This document shows positions 50,319 through 58,829 of a stretch of DNA of 64,000 nucleotides, piece after piece. Source of the stretch: Shewanella glacialipiscicola (lineage in GTDB: Bacteria > Pseudomonadota > Gammaproteobacteria > Enterobacterales > Shewanellaceae). The stretch's first letter is position 1. Every line of letters starts with the position of its first letter. Below the pieces are notes generated by a model. The model had not been told where the DNA came from. It saw only the letters and a program-made list of their open reading frames with translations, and searched no databases. The stretch lies in assembly GCF_023283485.1 (NCBI RefSeq), contig NZ_JAKILU010000002.1, positions 248,001 through 312,000 on the forward strand, read 5' to 3'. A program made the translations under genes and the position numbers.

Positions 50319-52040
50319 GTGCAATTACCGATAAACAAAGTCGCGATTCAACGCGCCATCATAGTAGCTAAAAAGTATTTCGCTAATGAGCTACGTGATC
50401 ATTTATCCCAAGCCCGTATCAGTGCACAACTGTGCATACTGGCGCTGCTATTTGCCATTTTCGCATCTTGTGTCATTTTACTGTTTCGACTTTTACTGGT
50501 TTGGGCTAATCATTACACTCAAATACAGACGCTGGATTTTACGGGGAACGTCGCTGACTGGCGAGCTCTGTTACCGCTTTTAGGGGCAGTATTAATTTGG
50601 ATTGTGGCAAAACTAGGCTCTAAACGCTACAAGCGGATGGGAATAGCCTATGTTTTACATAGAGTTAAGTTGCATTATGGTAAAATTCCGCTGCAATCCG
50701 CCGCAGGACAATTTTTTCAAGCACTCTTTGCCCTTGGCACTAATTTCTCGGTCGGTCGTGAAGGTCCAGCTATTCATCTGGGTGCGGTCAGTGCCAGCTT
50801 TCTCGCTGAAAAATTTAATCTTCCGGATAATAGCGTGCGTATTATGTGCGTCAGCGGCATTGCTGCAGGCATAGCTGCAACTTTTAATGCCCCACTCGCT
50901 GCGGTCATTTTTGTACTCGAAGTGATTGTTCGCGAGTATAAAATCCACTACTTTTTTCCGATTATGCTCTCGGCAATTTGTGGCGCCGTATCAAGCCAAC
51001 TGGTATTTGGTGATGTACACGAACTGGACCGTATTCAAGTATTCCATATCCCCTTAGATCACTACCCCATACTGGCGATTGGCGGCGTGGTATTAGGCTT
51101 TGCTGCCGCCCTATTTAATTACTCACTATTAAAAGTTACCGCCACGGGGCAAAACTGGCCATTAATTTATCGGTTATTATTGGCCGGTAGCATAACGACA
51201 TTGATTGGTTTAGTGTTGCCACAAGCCCTTGGAACTGGCGATTTCGCCATTGGTGAGGCTATTAGTCAACACCCGAGCCTATTACTTTTAATTGCGCTGT
51301 TGTTTGCCAAAATGATTGCCACTATTGCGGCAATTGGTTTAGGTATTCCTGGTGGCTTGATTGGTCCTCTCTACGGTATAGGTGCTTTACTCGGTGCTAT
51401 CCTTGCCTTAGTCAGCGCCCTATTGTTCCCGTCTATTGCGCCCTACGTTGGGCTTTATACGGTTATAGGTATGACCGCCATGATGGGAGTATGCCTTGCT
51501 GCGCCACTGGCAGCCTTAGTCGCTCTGTTAGAAATGACCAATGATGCCAGTATTATTTTGCCTTCAATGTTCGTCACTATTCCAGCTTTTTTAATTGCTT
51601 ATCAAGGTTTTAAAACTAAATCTATTTTCTTTGAACAGTTAGAGATCATGGGGCTTAATTATAAAGTCGCGCCGGTCAATTTAGCGCTGCAGAAAAAAGG
51701 GGTTAGAACCCTGATGGATAGGCGTTTTGTTATCGTCAACAACGATGAATTATTGCTCGAGGTACTTAAGCGGGCTGAGGGTCGAAGCGTACTGATGCGT
51801 AATACTGAGGCAATATTTGAAATGGTCAGTCTTGAGATGCCATCCGATAATCATAGCCCCGCGCTAACACGCCATCCTATCGAAGGCCTAAGTGATACAA
51901 CAACACTCAATGAGGCTTATATCATCTTGTCACCCAAACGTAGTGGTCAGGTATTTATCTACCAAGATACGCCCGATAACATCGTTGGCGTGATCAGCTG
52001 GGCAGCACTCCAAAAAGAAATCAATTCAGGACAAATATAA
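50319..52040 (+). CDS. ClC-family chloride channel/transporter with C-terminal CBS domains
   Basis: ClC fold with GREGPAIHLG (selectivity-filter Glu), FNAPLAAVIFVLEV and GIPGGLIGPLYGIGA, followed by a CBS-like regulatory region over the last ~120 residues. The canonical GSGIP segment is not found where expected (KRMGIAYVLHRV instead), so anion selectivity may be unusual. The open frame reaches back to 50178, overlapping the divergent gene; the GTG at 50319 with AGG 8 nt upstream is a reasonable start (about 573 residues). Start and ion specificity are uncertain. Confidence 0.85.
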   Translation: MQLPINKVAIQRAIIVAKKYFANELRDHLSQARISAQLCILALLFAIFASCVILLFRLLLVWANHYTQIQTLDFTGNVADWRALLPLLGAVLIWIVAKLGSKRYKRMGIAYVLHRVKLHYGKIPLQSAAGQFFQALFALGTNFSVGREGPAIHLGAVSASFLAEKFNLPDNSVRIMCVSGIAAGIAATFNAPLAAVIFVLEVIVREYKIHYFFPIMLSAICGAVSSQLVFGDVHELDRIQVFHIPLDHYPILAIGGVVLGFAAALFNYSLLKVTATGQNWPLIYRLLLAGSITTLIGLVLPQALGTGDFAIGEAISQHPSLLLLIALLFAKMIATIAAIGLGIPGGLIGPLYGIGALLGAILALVSALLFPSIAPYVGLYTVIGMTAMMGVCLAAPLAALVALLEMTNDASIILPSMFVTIPAFLIAYQGFKTKSIFFEQLEIMGLNYKVAPVNLALQKKGVRTLMDRRFVIVNNDELLLEVLKRAEGRSVLMRNTEAIFEMVSLEMPSDNHSPALTRHPIEGLSDTTTLNEAYIILSPKRSGQVFIYQDTPDNIVGVISWAALQKEINSGQI

Positions 52041-52453
52041 TCTATAGCCACTTATTCTTCCCACCAGCATAAACAATCAGTAACACCTAATGCTGAGTAA
52101 GCGCTAATTGAACATCACCAATAACATGGACTCCACACAGTTGATATTGAGTTGGCGCAAATACTATTTCCCTTACTAAGTTAAAGGTCTTACTATTTGT
52201 CGGTTGAATGTCTGCCCTATTGAAGAAAGACTGAATGCTAGGATGATGTTTAAACGCATCCCCCATGAAGAAGATCAAAATAATATCAAAGTCGTGATCC
52301 CTAAGATTAAAAACTAAATCACGAAACTAGGCAGCCACAGGGCTAAAACTAGAAATTGTCTAGCGTGAAACAGCAAAGCCCACTACCCCATTCACAATGG
52401 CGCAACTTATTTTACGAAAAATATAATAACAAGCTAAACGTAGGTGACCCATC
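52041..52453. other. Intergenic region between clc and the LysR gene
   Basis: 413 bp. It holds a minus-strand open stretch (52087-52325) that looks like a gene remnant, described separately; otherwise nothing is recognised. Confidence 0.5.
52087..52325 (-). pseudogene. Possible gene remnant, about 79 codons
   Basis: A minus-strand frame open from just after a TAG to a stop at 52087 translates into plausible protein (FRDLVFNLRDHDFDIILI..., ending VIGDVQLALTQH). The only in-frame ATGs (52278 and 52266) lack a ribosome binding site and would give about 60 residues. It looks like the end of a lost gene but I cannot name the family. Chance remains possible. Confidence 0.3.
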
Positions 52454-53311
52454 ATGAAGTTTATTCCTCCGCAGTTATTTTTAACCTATATCGCCGTGTG
52501 TGAAACTGGCAGTTTTACCCGCGCAGCAGAAAGAATACATAACTCTCAATCGGCCATTAGCCAACAAATTAACCGCCTTGAATCTATGCTCGGCAGCACG
52601 CTATTAATACGTACACCGCAAAAGGTGACATTAACGGAGCAAGGGGAATTTGTATTACGTTATGCCCATAAAATTATCGACTTGAACACCTCTATGGTCG
52701 ATAACTTTCATGAGAAGTCAGAGCAAAGCATTATCAAGATAGGAGTGCCTGACGATCTGTCGGTCGATGTCACTAAAGCCATTGTGCAGTTTCAACATAA
52801 CTACAATATCTTAATTGAATTTACCTCAGGCCTAAGCAACAGCCTGTATCAGGCCTATCAAGCTGGTCAGTATGACCTTATTTTGGTTAAGCAGCCCATA
52901 CTCGGTAATGCTTACGCCTATCGCAGAGAGCCTCTCTTATGGCTCGACAGCGCGGCGCACCCCACCTTTAATAACAAGATGGTCCCATTAGTGCTGTTCC
53001 CCACTGGAGCTCTGTATCGGGAGCATATTCTTAACTCTATGGATCAATTAGGTTACTGCAGCAAAATTAACTATTGCAGCAGTAACTTGTCGGCCATTAT
53101 TACCGCTTCATCTATCGGTTTTGGGATCACCTTGTTACCGGAAACCTGTAAAACGGCAGAGCATAGCATTATTAATGAGCTACAAACCTATGCTCCACCC
53201 AACGACTTTTATTTAGCCTTATATGTTAATAATACGCATGACATGATCGTGACTAAAATAGCCGATGAGATCATCAATACCTTTAACTTAAAGCACCATA
53301 AAACCTATTAA
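52454..53311 (+). CDS. LysR-family transcriptional regulator (YahB-like)
   Basis: 285 residues; N-terminal helix-turn-helix with FTRAAERIHNSQSAISQQIN (about 21-40) and a LysR effector-binding domain. AGGTG lies 7 nt before the ATG. It is 5 bp upstream of the DUF2877 gene and next to the carbamate kinase/FdrA/DUF1116 genes, the same association as E. coli yahB with the yah genes, so it probably controls this catabolic locus. The inducer is unknown. Confidence 0.88.
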   Translation: MKFIPPQLFLTYIAVCETGSFTRAAERIHNSQSAISQQINRLESMLGSTLLIRTPQKVTLTEQGEFVLRYAHKIIDLNTSMVDNFHEKSEQSIIKIGVPDDLSVDVTKAIVQFQHNYNILIEFTSGLSNSLYQAYQAGQYDLILVKQPILGNAYAYRREPLLWLDSAAHPTFNNKMVPLVLFPTGALYREHILNSMDQLGYCSKINYCSSNLSAIITASSIGFGITLLPETCKTAEHSIINELQTYAPPNDFYLALYVNNTHDMIVTKIADEIINTFNLKHHKTY

Positions 53312-53316
53312 GCCAG

Positions 53317-54273
53317 ATGATGACAAAGATAACCCTAGCTCAACCGATTTATGATCAACTCATGCACCACGGCTCAATAATCACAACCGTACATTCGGTA
53401 TTTAACGCCGCCTGCAATCTACAAAGTCCCTTTGGTTTGATCTCGCTACTCACCCAACCAAAAAAGATAAACCCAAGCGCAATTTTATTGCCGCAAGGGG
53501 TAAGCCTTAAGTCGCTCATTGTCGGTGCAAAAGTTGAGCTGTGCGTGATTAATAACACAGACTCTAACTTGTCACTGGCATCAGCGACCTGCGCCCATAT
53601 CGATAATCTGATCCTGCATATCAACTTAGGTGCAGGCGCAACCATTGTGAGTGAGCAGATAGCACGCTTTAACCCCAGCTTGCCTGCGGCTTTGCCCATC
53701 GCACTCAGCCAACAATCAAGCCTTCAGCTGCATATCGCTTCTTTTTTGCAGTGCAATCAAAAGTCGCTGGGGATTTATCCATTACTGTGTCAGCAACCGC
53801 GGCTCAATATCGCGACTAATCTGGTGTATCAACCAGAGATGATGATTAAATATATTACGCCGCATCTACAAAAGTTTATCGCTACTGTAGCCCAGCAAGA
53901 CCGTGCAATTGAGCTTAAATTTATTATCGGCTTTGGTGCTGGGCTAACCCCCTCAATGGACGACCTACTGGTCGGCTTGCTCTCCTGGCTAGACTTTAGC
54001 CAGCACCCTTATTTTTATCTGCTAGCACAAGCGGTACAAGCTAGTGCGGCGCAAACTACAGATGTTAGTCAAGCCATGTTATTGCACGCCACGCACCATC
54101 GTTATAACCAAGAGATTATTGAGCTGTATGCCTTTTTAAATCAGCCCTTTAACCCCTTGGCGCTCGATGTAGCCCTTGATACTGTGATTGCCTATGGTCA
54201 CTCTTCTGGCCACGATACCCTATGCGGCATCTACTTGGGATTAATCTTCTTCGGGGATGCACTAATAAGCTGA
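53317..54273 (+). CDS. DUF2877 protein (AllH/YlbF/YahE-like), putative oxamate carbamoyltransferase subunit
   Basis: 318 residues; the family signature GFGAGLTPSMDDLLVG occurs at about 207-222. In E. coli the DUF2877 protein YlbF acts with FdrA and YlbE as oxamate carbamoyltransferase, and YahE is its paralogue. Here it follows the LysR gene by 5 bp and is convergent with the rest of the set. Start: two adjacent ATGs at 53317 and 53320. Confidence 0.8.
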   Translation: MMTKITLAQPIYDQLMHHGSIITTVHSVFNAACNLQSPFGLISLLTQPKKINPSAILLPQGVSLKSLIVGAKVELCVINNTDSNLSLASATCAHIDNLILHINLGAGATIVSEQIARFNPSLPAALPIALSQQSSLQLHIASFLQCNQKSLGIYPLLCQQPRLNIATNLVYQPEMMIKYITPHLQKFIATVAQQDRAIELKFIIGFGAGLTPSMDDLLVGLLSWLDFSQHPYFYLLAQAVQASAAQTTDVSQAMLLHATHHRYNQEIIELYAFLNQPFNPLALDVALDTVIAYGHSSGHDTLCGIYLGLIFFGDALIS

Positions 54274-54284
54274 AAACACAAAAC

Positions 54285-54370
54285 AGGGGCTTATGTAGAG
54301 TGATGCTCTATCATGCTTATGTACGTGCTTGATCATGCCTATTCTGGTCAGCTCTAAACCGTAAGCCCCT
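54285..54370. repeat. Structured 86-nt intergenic element bounded by a 9-bp inverted repeat
   Basis: AGGGGCTTA (54285-54293) and TAAGCCCCT (54362-54370) are perfect complements; inside lies TAGAG-TGATG-CTCTA and further partial inverted repeats. It sits between convergent genes. It could be a transcript end structure or a small repeat element; there is no T run after it. Confidence 0.45.
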
Positions 54371-54415
54371 AATGGGTGGCAACCATCCGAATACAATGGA
54401 ATGAACTGAAATGGC

Positions 54416-54446
54416 AGGTTGTAGGTTGTAGGTTGTAGGTTGTAGG
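54416..54446 (+). repeat. Short tandem repeat, AGGTTGT x 4.4
   Basis: Four complete 7-bp copies of AGGTTGT plus AGG in direct succession, between the structured element and the terminator. Such arrays can vary in copy number by slippage. Confidence 0.85.
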
Positions 54447-54456
54447 CCAAAATAAA

Positions 54457-54479
54457 AAAAGCCTCTATTTGAGGCTTTT
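54457..54479. terminator. Terminator between the convergent DUF2877 and carbamate kinase genes
   Basis: AAAAGCCTC TATTT GAGGCTTTT hairpin; on the minus strand it is followed by TTTATTTT, on the plus strand by a short T run. Probably works mainly for the carbamate kinase transcript. Confidence 0.7.
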
Positions 54480-54541
54480 AAAACATAAACCAGCATTAAG
54501 ATAACAAAGCGTGCAAGTGACTGGCTAGGCCGTTGATAAAA

Positions 54542-55477
54542 TCAATAATACTCGACCATTTCATCCAGTGTGATGCGCGTACCAGAGTGTCCAGCAATAA
54601 CCGCCGATAACTCATCTAAAGCACCAATGGCAGCATCACCCAGCCCCTTAGAAACAAATTTACACACGGCATCAATTTTAGGGCCCATAGAACCCGCTGG
54701 AAAATGGTATTTATCTAACTCTTCAGGCGTAATATTTTTAATCGCCTGCTGATTTTCTTTACCGTAATTAAGGTAAACCGCGCCGTCGGTTAGAATAATA
54801 AACAAATCCGCCTTAATTTGCTCGGCAAGTAACTCCGCCGTTAAGTCTTTATCAATCACACATTCAACACCAACGAGATTACCATTGTTAGCCTTAAATA
54901 CCGGAATACCGCCACCACCACAGGCAATCACAGTATTACCATTTTCAAGTAGGTTACTGATCTGCTTAGATTCGACAATATCTTGTGGAATAGGTGAAGA
55001 CACAACCCGGCGGTAATAGTCGCCATCTTTCTTAAAAATTGCCGAAGGATTAGCAATATTAATCTTATCTATCTCTTCTTCGCTATAAATGGGACCCACA
55101 AACTTAGTGGGGTCGTTAAACGCAGGATCGTCAATATCTACGCAGGTTTGGGTCAAAATAGTGGTAATACTTAACTTATTGTCACTGTTAAATAATTCCT
55201 GCTGCAACATATAACCAATCATGCCGCAAGTTTCGGCGCCCAATACATCCAATGGGTAGGCGGTGACCGCACTATTAATTTTTTGGTACTCGTAATTTTG
55301 CTCCATCAATAATCCCACTTGTGGACCATTACCATGAACAATTACCACATCATGCTCTCTAGCGATAGCCGCAATTGATGCCGCAGCCTTTTTAATATTA
55401 TTACGAAGATTGGTCGCAGTGAGCGGTTGACCACGCTCTAATAACGCATTGCCACCAAGGGCTAATACTATTTTCAT
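54542..55477 (-). CDS. arcC: Carbamate kinase (catabolic, ArcC/AllK/YahI-like)
   Basis: Transfers phosphate from carbamoyl phosphate to ADP, giving ATP, CO2 and NH3. About 311 residues: IVLALGGNALLERGQ at the start, VIVHGNGPQVGLLMEQN, CGGGGIPVF and GSMGPKIDAVCKF motifs of the amino acid kinase fold. The ATG at 55477 has GAGG 6 nt upstream; the frame to 55507 has none. No arginine deiminase or ornithine transcarbamylase is present; neighbours are FdrA and DUF1116, so carbamoyl phosphate probably comes from a carbamoyltransferase acting on an ureido acid. Confidence 0.94.
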   Translation of the reverse strand: MKIVLALGGNALLERGQPLTATNLRNNIKKAAASIAAIAREHDVVIVHGNGPQVGLLMEQNYEYQKINSAVTAYPLDVLGAETCGMIGYMLQQELFNSDNKLSITTILTQTCVDIDDPAFNDPTKFVGPIYSEEEIDKINIANPSAIFKKDGDYYRRVVSSPIPQDIVESKQISNLLENGNTVIACGGGGIPVFKANNGNLVGVECVIDKDLTAELLAEQIKADLFIILTDGAVYLNYGKENQQAIKNITPEELDKYHFPAGSMGPKIDAVCKFVSKGLGDAAIGALDELSAVIAGHSGTRITLDEMVEYY

Positions 55478-55655
55478 GGGAAACCTCAATATATATTTAA
55501 TCCACAATCATGTGGCAGAGAAATAAACACACAGTTGCAATAAAGGTAATAAATAAAATGGATAAAACTAACAATAAAAGCCGACTCATTTCTTATCATT
55601 AATAACAGATTTAAATAGAGCCGACTTTTATGTGTACAAGAGTTAACCGTATTGA

Positions 55656-57074
55656 TTAAAATTTATTAGCAAAGGCAATAATGGCTTTTTCAAAGCATTC
55701 CACTGGTGGATTCGTAATACCACAACCTATCATACCAACGCCGGGTTCTTTATGAGCAATAGCGGTATTAATAATAGGTAAAATACCTGTTTCAATGACT
55801 TTACGAATATCAATACCCGATGAAATACCTTTAAAATTTAATAACGGAATAGTGACATTCGGATTTTTGGCAGTTGTAATTTCATCCATCTGGATAGAGT
55901 AATCAATCGCCTCATTTACCGTGCCGCCAACCAGTGCAACGATTGCTGGCGCCGTCGCCATCGCAAATCCACCAATTCCATAGGTTTCGGTAATAGCACT
56001 GTCACCTATGTCTAAGCCCGAATCTTCAGGCTTAAAGCCAGCAAATAGTGGGCCGATAACTTTTTGAGCAGGACCTGTAAACCAAGTAAAGCCTTTCATA
56101 CCGCTGACACGAATACCAAATTCAACGCCGTTACGCGCCATTGTAGTCACTACCGTACTGTGCTCGACCCCATGACCAGCATCGAGGGCACACTTACACA
56201 TTGCCATCCAAGTTGGACCCGAAAAGTAATCGCTTGATGCAATAAAATCAAACACCTCACGCTTTTCTTTGATGCTGAACTCAGTTTCTAAAATCAAAGG
56301 TGTTAATGCCTGTGATAATAAAGCGGTACCCGCGTTATTACGGTTATGACATTCATCTCCCATATGCAGGGCTTGAGCTAGCATTAAGCGTAAATCGATA
56401 GGCTCAGCTTTATCCATAGCAGCTTTTAGCATTGGGCCTAATACGTCGCGCATCCAGATTAAGCGCTCAACCACGCTTTCATCGTTGGCGCCCATACGTA
56501 AAATTTTCGCCATCTGCTCACTAAGGTTGGTATACGCGACGTTACCATAGGTCATGTTTTTGACCACGTGCATATACATAGAAGCCGACGTGACCCCCGC
56601 CATAGAGCCGACGCAATCGTGCTCATGACATGGCGAAAAAGTGATTTCACCCGATGCTGCTAATTTAAATGCCTCATCAAGATTAGCCGCCAAACCTTCA
56701 AAAATCAGTGCGCCAGTTACCGCGCCGCGCATTGGGCCATTCATATCATCCCAGCATATTGGTGGGCCAGCATGTAAAATGGTGGTCTTAGTCATACCAG
56801 GAACGACATCAATCGCTCTTTCATAACCCACCAACACTGGGTGTGATTTAATAATGCGATTAACCGCTTCTTCGTTGGCTGCCTCAATTTTTTGCGCTAT
56901 TTCTGGCTGTGCCAGTTTATCAAGCGCCGTAATCACCTTGGTATTACCGCCAGCAATGGGTTGCCAGTTCACATGGGTCACCGGCGCTTGCTGCTTGCTG
57001 ATATCGTCTTTAAAGAACTCAAGGCCCACATTAATTACATTTAAGTTTGAAAATAGTGCTGTCATCTTGCTCAT
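55656..57074 (-). CDS. DUF1116 protein (AllG/YlbE/YahG-like), putative oxamate carbamoyltransferase subunit
   Basis: 472 residues; DUF1116 family, with NVGLEFFKDDISKQQAPVTH near the start and HDCVGSMAGV and ARNGVEFGIRVSG motifs. YlbE of E. coli, of the same family, is part of oxamate carbamoyltransferase; YahG is a paralogue of unknown function. It lies 2 bp after fdrA and has GGAG 7 nt before its ATG, so the two proteins are very likely made together. Confidence 0.85.
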   Translation of the reverse strand: MSKMTALFSNLNVINVGLEFFKDDISKQQAPVTHVNWQPIAGGNTKVITALDKLAQPEIAQKIEAANEEAVNRIIKSHPVLVGYERAIDVVPGMTKTTILHAGPPICWDDMNGPMRGAVTGALIFEGLAANLDEAFKLAASGEITFSPCHEHDCVGSMAGVTSASMYMHVVKNMTYGNVAYTNLSEQMAKILRMGANDESVVERLIWMRDVLGPMLKAAMDKAEPIDLRLMLAQALHMGDECHNRNNAGTALLSQALTPLILETEFSIKEKREVFDFIASSDYFSGPTWMAMCKCALDAGHGVEHSTVVTTMARNGVEFGIRVSGMKGFTWFTGPAQKVIGPLFAGFKPEDSGLDIGDSAITETYGIGGFAMATAPAIVALVGGTVNEAIDYSIQMDEITTAKNPNVTIPLLNFKGISSGIDIRKVIETGILPIINTAIAHKEPGVGMIGCGITNPPVECFEKAIIAFANKF

Positions 57075-57076
57075 GA

Positions 57077-58630
57077 TTATTCTCCCTTGCTCACAAAGCC
57101 GCTTGCCAATAGCCCGGTATTTTGACTGCTGCTGGAAATGGTCACCCCTGCCGAAGCCAATTTATCAACTTGCTCGCTCAACTTTGGCGTGTCCAGATCA
57201 GTACCCAGTACGTAACCTAGAATCTCTAAGTGCTGACCCCGCGCCGCCGCTTTTTGCTTCGCGTTGATAATGGCTGGCAAAGTCACGCCAACAGGATCTT
57301 CATGTGAACCATAACCGATAACAAAATCGAGAATGATCACCCCAACTTCAGGGTCATCAGCTTCTTTAAGCAGACGTTCAATACGCGATGAAGGGTCGAT
57401 CATCGGATGTGGGCGACCATTAGTAAAATCATCGTCACCAAAATCGATAAAGGTGTGCTGCTGGCTAACATTAATGTCCGCTAAACGCTGCTCTGGTTTT
57501 TTAGCGATATTGCTATACACCTGGCTATGCGTATCACGCACCAGCATCATGGTTTCTTCACATAAGGTGCCACCGCAGAACAAGCCACGAATGTACTTTT
57601 GTTCAGGTGATAACTTGACTTTAATCTCTTCTATTAACGCTAAGTTCAAAGCGCGCTTATTAATACTACTTTCATCAACACCCGCTAAAACAACCGCTTG
57701 TAACGCGGCTTCTTTAGTGGTTTTAGCAAAGTGAGCCCCGGCTGCAATAACCGGTGCTTCTTCACCACCTAACAGACAGACTACCACCGGCTTGCTAAAG
57801 CTCTGAACCAGTGCGAGTACCTTGGCTTCAACGCTTTTCGCCGCAGGTTTAGAGACGATTAAGATCACCTCAGTGGCAGGGTCGGCCTCTAATGCACGCA
57901 GTCCATCTAGCATCATGATACCACCGACTTCTGCGCTTAAGTCACGTCCGCCTGTACCTAATAGTTGCGATATACCACCGCCAAAGTCATGAATACGTGC
58001 AGCAACTTCTTGGCTGCCCGTGCCTGATGCGCCGACAATACCAATATTACCTGGACGGACTTTGTTGGCGAAACACAGACCAACATGATTAATAATGGCG
58101 GTGCCGCAATCTGGCCCCATCATTAACAAGCCTTTTTCGTGAGCAAAGGTTTTAAGCTCCACCTCGTCGGCCACCGAAACGTTGTCGCTAAACATCAATA
58201 CGTGTAAACCGTTAGTCAGCGCGGTTAGTGCTTCACGCTTAGCAAACTCACCAGGCACAGAGATCACCGCCAGATTGGCATCGGGTGCGTCGTTTAAGGC
58301 ACTCTTTAAGGTGGCATATTTTTTCTTACTTGCGCCTAACCCTGTTGCCGCTTTGTCATCGCCTTTTAAGAGCACTTCTACTTTGGCAAGTGCAGCATCA
58401 CACACCTCCTCGCTAACGGCTTTTACCACAATAAACAGATCACCACTGTTGGCATTTTGCACTTCAGGTAATAATAAACCTATGTTAGCTAACACCCCTT
58501 TATTCATCTCGGTTGCCATTGCAACAAAGGCCTGTTCAACATCATTAATTTCATTAACTTTGGTCGTTAATGCCATTAATGAAACCGAATCGAAATAGGT
58601 ATTCTTTTTTAAAGTTAATTTTACGACCAT
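57077..58630 (-). CDS. fdrA: FdrA-like acyl-CoA synthetase-fold protein (AllF/YahF-like)
   Basis: 517 residues built like the alpha/beta parts of succinyl-CoA synthetase without an ATP-grasp domain: GNIGIVGASGTGSQEVAARI (about 190-210, CoA-binding-like) and a second Rossmann part. E. coli FdrA is a subunit of oxamate carbamoyltransferase and YahF its paralogue. ATG preceded by GAGG at 5 nt. First gene of fdrA-DUF1116 with a separate upstream region from the ankyrin gene. Confidence 0.87.
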   Translation of the reverse strand: MVVKLTLKKNTYFDSVSLMALTTKVNEINDVEQAFVAMATEMNKGVLANIGLLLPEVQNANSGDLFIVVKAVSEEVCDAALAKVEVLLKGDDKAATGLGASKKKYATLKSALNDAPDANLAVISVPGEFAKREALTALTNGLHVLMFSDNVSVADEVELKTFAHEKGLLMMGPDCGTAIINHVGLCFANKVRPGNIGIVGASGTGSQEVAARIHDFGGGISQLLGTGGRDLSAEVGGIMMLDGLRALEADPATEVILIVSKPAAKSVEAKVLALVQSFSKPVVVCLLGGEEAPVIAAGAHFAKTTKEAALQAVVLAGVDESSINKRALNLALIEEIKVKLSPEQKYIRGLFCGGTLCEETMMLVRDTHSQVYSNIAKKPEQRLADINVSQQHTFIDFGDDDFTNGRPHPMIDPSSRIERLLKEADDPEVGVIILDFVIGYGSHEDPVGVTLPAIINAKQKAAARGQHLEILGYVLGTDLDTPKLSEQVDKLASAGVTISSSSQNTGLLASGFVSKGE

Positions 58631-58829
58631 ATTAGCCTCTACTATATTTCAACAAAAATATATGTAATTACTCATGTAATAGTTAATAAAATAACAACTA
58701 CACCTATGTGTAAATATGTATTCCATTTAAATAAGATAAAATAAAAACTAAGAGCATCAACCTTCAAGTAGGTACTGACTTAAACCCACCAATTAATTAA
58801 AGTATTTAACAAGGATACTCAGTTAAATT
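58631..58829. other. Region between the ankyrin-TPR gene and fdrA
   Basis: 199 bp, very AT-rich, probably carrying the fdrA promoter. No terminator for the ankyrin-TPR gene is evident, so read-through into fdrA is possible. Confidence 0.4.

Noticed and set aside
54285..54370. Considered as an integron attC site
   Set aside because: The conserved GTTRRRY core sites and bulged hairpin architecture are not present, and there is no cassette array or integrase.
54262..54450. 62-codon minus-strand frame with a repeated YNLQPTT-like start
   Set aside because: The repetitive peptide is only the translation of the 7-bp tandem repeat; no ribosome binding site.
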